DNA of 64,000 nt, from positions 31,001,994-31,065,993 of the forward strand of contig NC_087252.1 of the NCBI RefSeq assembly GCF_037042905.1, in the 5' to 3' direction. Position numbers and translations under genes: made by a program. The notes below the pieces were generated by a model that was given only the letters and a program-made list of their open reading frames with translations, was not told the origin of the DNA and made no database searches. Origin of the DNA: Lytechinus pictus. Taxonomy: Eukaryota > Echinodermata > Echinoidea > Temnopleuroida > Toxopneustidae. Shown one piece after another: positions 58,020-64,000 of the stretch; within the stretch, counting starts at the first letter, position 1, and the number at the start of each line of letters is the position of its first letter.

Positions 58020-58440
58020 ATCTAGTTCAAACATCAATTTGCCCCCCCCCCCCCCATTCTAATATCACTTTGACGCCCCCTAGTTCGAACATCAATTCGG
58101 CGCTCCCATAGTTCGAACATCAATTTGACGTTCCCCTAGCTCGAACATCAATATGGCGCCCTCGTTTAAACATTTAATCGGCGCCCGGTCCACATCAAAT
58201 GGGCGCTTCCGCTCATTTATTAATGATTTCGAACATCAATTCGGCGCCCCCTAATTTGAACATTAATTCGGTGCCCCCTAACTCGAACATCACTTTGGCG
58301 CCTCCCCCCTTTGTTCGAACATCACTTCAGCGATCCAATAGTTCGAACATCAATTCGCCCCCCCCCCCCGAGTTTGAACATCAATTAGGTGCCCCCTAAT
58401 TCGAACATCATAATGGGGCCCCGGTCAACAACAAATTGGC
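58020..58440. repeat. Minisatellite of TTCGAACATCAATTTGGCGC
   Basis: About 13 units of ~28 bp with C-rich joints. Same unit and same downstream pyrimidine tract as 26640-27155. Confidence 0.85.
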
Positions 58441-58464
58441 GCTTCCGCTCATTATCTATCAGTG

Positions 58465-58760
58465 ATTTCCCCCTCTCTCTTTTAATTCCCCTCTGCTTTT
58501 TCACTTTCTCCCATTTTTTACTTTCTCTTTCTCTTGTCCTCTTTCCCCTTGTTTTTTTCCCCTTCCTTTCTCCCATTTCCGTCTTTTTTTTTCTTCTTTT
58601 CCTTTCCCCCTCTTCTTATCTTTTTTCCTCTCTCTCCCCCTCTTCGTTCTTTTCTTCCCCTCTCTCTCTTCTTTTCCTTTTTCCCTCTTCCTCTCTCTTT
58701 TTTTTTCTTCTCTTCCTTCCCCTCTACCCTTTTTGTGGTGGCCAATACACATTCGCCCCC
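58465..58760. repeat. Pyrimidine tract
   Basis: Nearly pure C/T (CTTTCTCTTTCTCTTGTCC). It ends at CCCCCCTATGGATCCGCGCC. Long frames on both strands are compositional artefacts. Confidence 0.85.
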
Positions 58761-59425
58761 CCTATGGATCCGCGCCTGGATGTAAACATGGTAAAAACTT
58801 GTTACTATATAAATTGATTGTGGTTTATGTGGCAGTGAATATGGCCAAATTTTCACCATTCCTATGATTGCAACGTCGGGCGCAAAGAACAATCTAAAAA
58901 AAGGGCTGATTGACAAAATCCAGCCTTATGTTGCGAAGTTCCCGCGTTTCCATTCCAGTAGAAATATCCTTTTATTGTGGCATTAACCTGCCGAAAAGAA
59001 CAGTGCCGCATATCGTGATCACAGTGTCTTCACAAAGTGAAAATATTCAAACTCTTAAAATGCACAAATCAAACAGTATGAATATATTTTCACACTGTAC
59101 ATGATGTAGACATGGTAGACACACTGTTTATTCCATTAGGGTATGCTCGCTCATTTATAATATTTTGTATATTAGTTCAACACGGTGCGTGTGCACATTC
59201 TTTTGTATTTCTTTATGCGAAGCAACATGAAGTAAATTCTTTCTTGGTTTGAATGAAATAAATGCGTTTAGTGCAAAATCTGTAATACAAAACTTATTAC
59301 TACATGTGTTACACATGCATTTACTAAATTAATTACGCATATTTTCACCAAAAAAAGAAGATATCTGTATTATTTGGGGATCAGTTTTCATTGTATTTTT
59401 TTTTTATCTTCGCTTCATTACGAAG
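58761..59425. other. Intron of predicted GTPase gene; no other feature
   Basis: No repeat or extra exon recognised. Confidence 0.4.
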
Positions 59426-59587
59426 GTGTATGGGAGCAAGTTTACATCGAAAGCAACTCTGTAGGGCAAGGAGGCGAGACTTTGTTTCGAGATCCTACTA
59501 TACTAACCAATCAAGTAATAACTTTCGACACACGTGGGCTATCGGATCTGGGTACTACCAAAGTTTCAGATGTGATGGATGAAATCA
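59426..59587 (+). CDS. Predicted membrane GTPase, exon D (G3)
   Basis: Exon of 162 bp with acceptor TTCATTACGAAG (59424-59425) and donor ATCA|GTTGAG, phase 1 at both ends. It joins exon C as HFAYK-G-VWEQVYIE. The translation then reads SNSVGQGGETLFRDPTILTN and QVITFDTRGLSDLGTTKVSD. The FDTRGL stretch is a G3/Walker B motif (DxxG), and the conserved T of RDPT upstream could serve as switch I (G2). G1 and G3 in adjacent in-phase exons make a GTPase-type core likely. A G4 motif (N/TKxD) was not found. Confidence 0.7.
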
Positions 59588-60605
59588 GTTGAGTAATTTG
59601 CATTTTTGCATATATTCTGCTTATAACTGACAATGCTTACCCCCACCGGTCTATTCTAATGACCCCCACTCCCTAATCGAGAATAACTACTTTGCTTGTA
59701 TGTTCCCCTCTCTCTCTTTCAAGTTATACCATAGAGCTATAGCTCTATGTTTATACCGTATTGTGCTTATGTTTTCGGAAGAAAGTCTTGGAAATACGAT
59801 TACAATAACAATATTTAAAATAATAGTAATAATAGTACTGAGCGCTTTACAGTTATAAGCAGAAGTACCCTGACTTAAGCAAAGTAGCTGTTGAACACAC
59901 TGCTGAGTCTGGTCAGATGTATTACAATTTAGTGCAAATAAATGTATAAAAAAAGCCTAGTTTAAAACGACTTGCCAACTTCGCCAAACGCTTCTTGAAC
60001 CCAGGTATTTTATTGATTGAAATTAGCAGGCATACCTTAATTTCGTTAAGATTTTTTAAAACCAGTTCTATGAATTTAAGAGACGTTATCGGATGTTTAC
60101 AATTCAAATAATGTACGCCAATTAAAAATTGCAAAGCGCCACAAAGACGAGCTCGGTCAATTCGCTCCTTCGCATTTATTTTTTTTTCGAACGATTTTAC
60201 GCGTCTTGCCCCCAGCCCCCCAAAAAAATCTGCGCACGCCCATGTCTCACAAACAGGTCACTACGTAATGTTGCCGGATTTGCGGGGAGAATGTTTGCAT
60301 TTACACTGTGACCTTTATGGCCGCCTTCTTGGATTTTACAAATGGCCGACGAAATTAGAGTTAATAATTACTTCTGCTTCTAGGTAACCTTGAATAATAC
60401 CTTTGGCACAAAACCGCTATTTCTGAGGAAAGGGACTCCATTGGTATCAAATAATCAACTTTATTTAAGAAAGAATATCATTTTCATGACATTTTGCGGT
60501 CTTTTTCTACGAATTACCAGACTCGAGCTCATGTTGGAAATAATGAGACCAAATCTTACCTTTCAGTAGGGAACTGTTAAACCAGGGTGTCTTAATGTCT
60601 TTACT
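59588..60605. other. no gene recognised
   Basis: Contains the 20-bp palindrome CATAGAGCTATAGCTCTATG at 59730-59749 and a C-run at 60212. Nothing else seen. Confidence 0.4.
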
Positions 60606-60609
60606 TATC

Positions 60610-60900
60610 ATTTGGCATGTGTTTCAGGTACATTGGTCTATTAAGATCACAGGTCATTCAGGGTCAATGAACTTTGACCATATTTGGGTATCAATTTGAA
60701 ATGTAAAGCATGTTTTGACAAAGTCTTCGTAATTTTTAAAGCTTATGGGTTATGACGTAACACTGATTATCTTGCATGGGTTTCTGGTCACATTTAAAAG
60801 GTCAAAGGTCATATAGGGTCAATGAACTTTGATGTGGTTTCAATATCTAAAATTTACCATTGCTAAGATTTGATATTTCAAGAAAATTTTGCAAGTTTAA
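60610..60900 (+). repeat. Fragment of the GGTCAATGAACTTTGG repeat family
   Basis: AGGTCATTCAGGGTCAATGA and AAAGGTCATATAGGGTCAAT recur at a ~165-bp interval, matching 25440-26205. Confidence 0.7.
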
Positions 60901-60960
60901 GTCCCTATTCTATAAAACTTTCATGTATTGGTCATCAAGTGATTTAGAAGCCAAGATATT

Positions 60961-61655
60961 GGGTCAGATGCATAAAATATAGCAATGACTTTTTCTAGGC
61001 TTTTGCTTGCTCCTTGTGCATAAAAATGAGCAAGCAAATGCTTTGCTAGTTAGTTCAAGCAATCTTTAAATGACTATTAGCACTTTCTTAACGATTAAGC
61101 TATTGCCTAAAAAGCGTATGCTTAAAGCGAACATTTCACTTATGCGTTTAAGCACTTGCTTAGGTTTTTTCAAGCTCCGTCAGATCAGCTTCAGCGTTTG
61201 CTTGATCAGGGCGTTCGCGTTGTTTAATCATGATTATCCACCTGAGAGAGAACTCCAAGATATGCAGAAGCGAGTACATGAACATGTTTCCTTCCTAGTA
61301 AGTGCAAATCAAATGCCAAATATATAAATTTATTGAAAAGAAACAAATTATTTTGTCACCATGAAAGAAAAGATGTCATATGAAAGAAGCGGTAATTTGC
61401 ACTGCCACATCTTTGCATCCGAGTCATGCCTTTTCTGTGAATCGTGTTTGCACCAGCGCGCTGCAGCGGTGACGTCGCTATTGTTCAAACCGCTAGCAAT
61501 TGCTTTCTGAAGGCAAGAAAAGGGTTCAAGCACTAGCAATGGGTTTTTCATATAAATAAAGCAATTGCTGAGGCATGATGTTTTGCTTGGCTAGCAATTG
61601 CTTGTGCTTGAAGCAATTGCTAGCCATCAATTGCTACTTTTTAAGCATCTGACCC
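60961..61655. mobile_element. TIR element with GGGTCAGATGC ends and AGCAATTGCT units
   Basis: The ends GGGTCAGATGC and GCATCTGACCC are inverted repeats. Inside both ends lie multiple units of AGCAATTGCT / CTTTTGCTTGCTCC. The centre (61171-61330) is unlike the ends and holds the exon-like segment at 61184. Confidence 0.65.
61184..61297 (+). pseudogene. Exon-like segment, possible frame-broken continuation of the GTPase gene
   Basis: After an acceptor-like TTTTTTCAAGCTCCGTCAG (61182-61183) a phase-1 reading continues exon D as DEI-N-QLQRLLDQGVRVV, then meets TAA at 61225. Shifting by one base at the TTT run (61223-61225) restores NHDYPPERELQDMQKRVHEH and leads to CTAG|TAAGT. A helix-like LQRLLDQG directly after the G3 exon would be natural in such a GTPase. 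However, the frame break and the location inside a TIR element argue that it is a relic, a sequencing error in a T-run, or chance. Confidence 0.3.
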
Positions 61656-61784
61656 ATTGTCGAAAACCCTGTACTTGGCCGCCATTTTGTAAAACTGGCG
61701 GCCATGTAGGTCTCGGTGCAAATTGAAACATTGCTATTCTGATTCATTATACAATAAGTTATAAGTTATTGTTAGCTTGTTTAG

Positions 61785-61942
61785 AAGTTTTTGAATTATT
61801 TGGAACAAAGCAATCACCGTTATTGAACCGTTTCTTCTTGTTCAATCGAACTCTTCCAAACAGCTGGAAAGCGAGGAATAAATCCTCGTTCTTGGACGAC
61901 TGGAGAAAGAATAGACTGTCCTATCTTTATCCTGAAATACAA
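61785..61942 (+). CDS. Possible C-terminal exon of the predicted GTPase gene
   Basis: Exon of 158 bp with acceptor TTAGCTTGTTTAG (61783-61784) and donor CAA|GTATGT. It enters in phase 1, compatible with exon D, and leaves in phase 0. It encodes VFELFGTKQSPLLNRFFLFN and FLDDWRKNRLSYLYPEIQ. No motif is recognised. A LINE begins right after the donor, so any following exon lies beyond it. Confidence 0.4.
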
Positions 61943-61954
61943 GTATGTAATTAT

Positions 61955-64000
61955 CTTCCATTCATTCAATTTAATTCTTTTCATCTATTTTACCTTTTTT
62001 TTTATAATACGAACGTATATTTACAATGTGTACAATTAAATAAGGCATTGATACATAAGGTGTGGGCCCCCAAGAGCTTATCACCAGGGGCCCCAAACGT
62101 ATAAGATACAATGGGGAATAACTACATAGAACAGGAAAGCAATTGTCTGTACAACTTAAACAATAAATGTTACATGTACATTATAAGACAATAAAACATT
62201 TAGAAAACAAATTTAAAAACTAAAACATATCAAAATTACTTTATTTTGAAATTAAAAGGACGCACCTCTCAAGGCTATTGAGCATTCTTTAAAATATTGT
62301 TCCCATAAATAATAGAGTATAAGAAAGAAAGAATAGAAAAACATAATCATAATTATAATAATTATTATTAATATTATTATTATTTGCAGTCATCAGTACG
62401 ATCCAGCATTGTACCTCTCTAAGAGGTATAACTTCAGCTTGCGTTTGAAACAATTGAGAGAGGGGCTATCAACCAGTTCGTTATCTAGGCTGTTCCCGAA
62501 TTTGGGTCCTTTTGTAGTAAAAGTGCTATTTGCAAAAACGGTTTGGGTTTGTGGGAGGTGGTAATGATTAGCTTGTCTAGTTGAATGGGAATGTAAAATG
62601 AAATTGCGTTGAAATAATGGCGCAAAGGCATCTGGTAAATTGTCATTCTTAAGTTCGAACATAAATATACCAAGGTTGTACAAGTATAAATCAGATAGTT
62701 TCAAGATTTTGCAATTATAAAAAAGGTTGTTTGTATGAGCACGAAATCCAGCGTTGATTATTCTTATAACACGCTTTTGGACAATGCTAATTTTATCCAA
62801 GAGGGTTTTGGAGCTATTGCCCCATGTTAGAATACAGTAATTGATGTAGGGCAAGATTAGAGCAGAATAAACTATACGCAACACATGAAAGGGTACAAAG
62901 TGTTTCAGTTTGTTTATCACACCAGTGTTACGAGATAATATTTTTTTTCCTTATCAATCTGTACCCGCCATGTTAGCTTACTGTCGATATATATACCTAA
63001 AAATTTGGTAGAATCAACCTGGGAGATGTTTTTATTATGTATAAGTATACGACCGGGTAAAGTGGAAACCGAGTTGCTGAATAGCATAAAATTAGTTTTA
63101 TCAACGTTAAGGGACAATTTATTGGCCTGTATCCAATCAAAAACAGCTGTTAGTTCAGTATTAATGATATTTAAAAGAGTATTGGGGTTATGATGGGAGC
63201 AAAAAATATTGGAGTCATCAGCAAAAATAATAAAAGATAACACTGAAGAGGAATTATGTAAATAATTGATATATAAAATAAAGAGGAGTGGGCCTAATAA
63301 TGAACCTTGTGGGACTCCACATCTAATGGTTTGAGGGGTTGATTCAACACCATTAATATAAAAATATTGTTGTCTATCATGAAGGTAGTCCCTGAATCAC
63401 TCCAAGGCCTTTCCTCGAATTCCGTAGTGAGACAACTTGTATAGCAAAATATCATGGTTAATGGTATCGAAGGCCTTGGAGAGGTCCAGAAAAATACCCG
63501 CAGTATGTAACTTGCTGTCAATAGCTCTGGCAATTTTATTAATGAATAACAAGAGGGCATGTGTTGTTGAATGTTGTCTGCGGAAACCAAGTAGTATCTT
63601 GGAAAAGCTGGTTAAAAGAGATATAGGGCGAAAATTTCCTATGTCATGTTTATTGCCTATCTTAAAGATAGGTATGACCTTTGAGATCTTCATTTTCTTT
63701 GGGACCGAGCCAGTTGTTAAAGATAAATTAAATATATGTGTTAACGGACAGACTATTTGGCAAATGACTTTTTTTTTACACCGTCATATCCGGGGCTTTT
63801 CTTAAGCTTCAGGTTGCTTACAATATCAATAACCTCAGTTTCTTGAACAGAAAGGAAAAATAAACTATGAACAATTTTGTTACGTAGGAAAGAATGAAAG
63901 GGGGAATTGGGAGTAGGTATGTTTTCTGCAAGATTAGGTCCTATGTTAACAAAGAATGAATTGAATGCGTTGGCAATGCTAGTCTGATCGTCAATGCATG
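61955..64000 (-). mobile_element. CR1/L2-like LINE, 3' part, truncated by window edge
   Basis: Minus-strand reverse transcriptase blocks occur in order. Near 63700-63400 are KISKVIPIFKIGNKHDIGNF, RPISLL and ..IFLDLSKAFDTINHDILL. Near 63330 is a GVPQGSLLGP-type block, and near 63220 FADDSNIF. KTNFMLFSN follows, then the C-terminal thumb region (PYINYCILTWG, QKRVIRIINAG). The frame is broken by a stop at 63397 and shifts near 63250 and 62920, so it is inactive. The 3'UTR contains GGGGCCCCTGGTGATAAGCT and TTGGGGGCCCACACC. The 3' end ATTGAATGAATGG lies near 61960, right beside the donor of the exon at 61942. Confidence 0.85.

Noticed and set aside
58385..58916. Long overlapping frames on both strands
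   Set aside because: They lie in a nearly pure C/T tract and are low-complexity.
59730..59749. 20-bp palindrome CATAGAGCTATAGCTCTATG
   Set aside because: Short, isolated and AT-rich; common enough by chance in repeat-rich DNA to carry no weight alone.

Overview
This window looks like one stretch of an echinoderm genome, most likely a sea urchin. That is an inference from three things. The genes are intron-split and sparse. Repeat families that I associate with echinoid genomes are abundant (arrays built on CTCGCGCTTCGCGCTCGC, the GGTCAATGAACTTTGG arrays, foldback MITEs with GGGCCCCGT or GGGGCCGTTTCATAAAG ends). Tx1-like and CR1/L2-like LINE relics and tRNA-derived SINEs are also present. There is no operon structure, no CRISPR array and no functional tRNA or rRNA gene. 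Most open frames over 60 codons are chance frames, purine/pyrimidine tracts or transposon relics.

Left third (1-22.2 kb), minus strand: a divergent member of the Ovo/Ovo-like C2H2 zinc-finger family. Four exons join in frame (22151-22016, 10123-9942, 9254-7604, 6725-6361). They give about 777 residues ending in four C-terminal fingers; the last intron splits the linker HTG|VRPYKC. The last exon lies in a tandem duplication. The proximal copy (about 4535-6720) is intact. The distal copy (about 2605-4137) carries a last-exon relic with two frameshifts and no acceptor. The 11.9 kb first intron holds foldback elements, a GCGAGC-type array, a purine tract, microsatellites and a decayed Tx1-like LINE. 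That LINE lies inside a ~5 kb unit bounded by 73-bp perfect inverted repeats.

Middle (22.2-49 kb): no convincing gene. It is filled with tandem arrays, LINE 3' tails and foldback elements. A ~185-bp array at 31.4-32.4 kb has a mostly inverted partner at 41.7-43.5 kb, and a further inverted pair (30.73/45.7 kb) lies outside it.

Right third (49-62 kb), plus strand: exons of a predicted membrane-anchored P-loop GTPase (50140-50265, 51377-51466, 52451-52621, 59426-59587, possibly 61785-61942). All detected junctions up to the last exon are phase 1. The exons encode two hydrophobic segments, a G1 motif (GLQDSGKS) and a G3 motif (DTRG). Its first intron contains a CpG-rich block with a minus-strand ATG exon resembling the start of a THAP zinc finger, and a tiny divergent plus-strand ATG exon with a good donor. 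This suggests a bidirectional promoter. The window ends in a 3'-terminal part of a CR1/L2-like LINE on the minus strand (61955-64000). Exon boundaries were read by eye from splice consensus and phase, with no transcript support.
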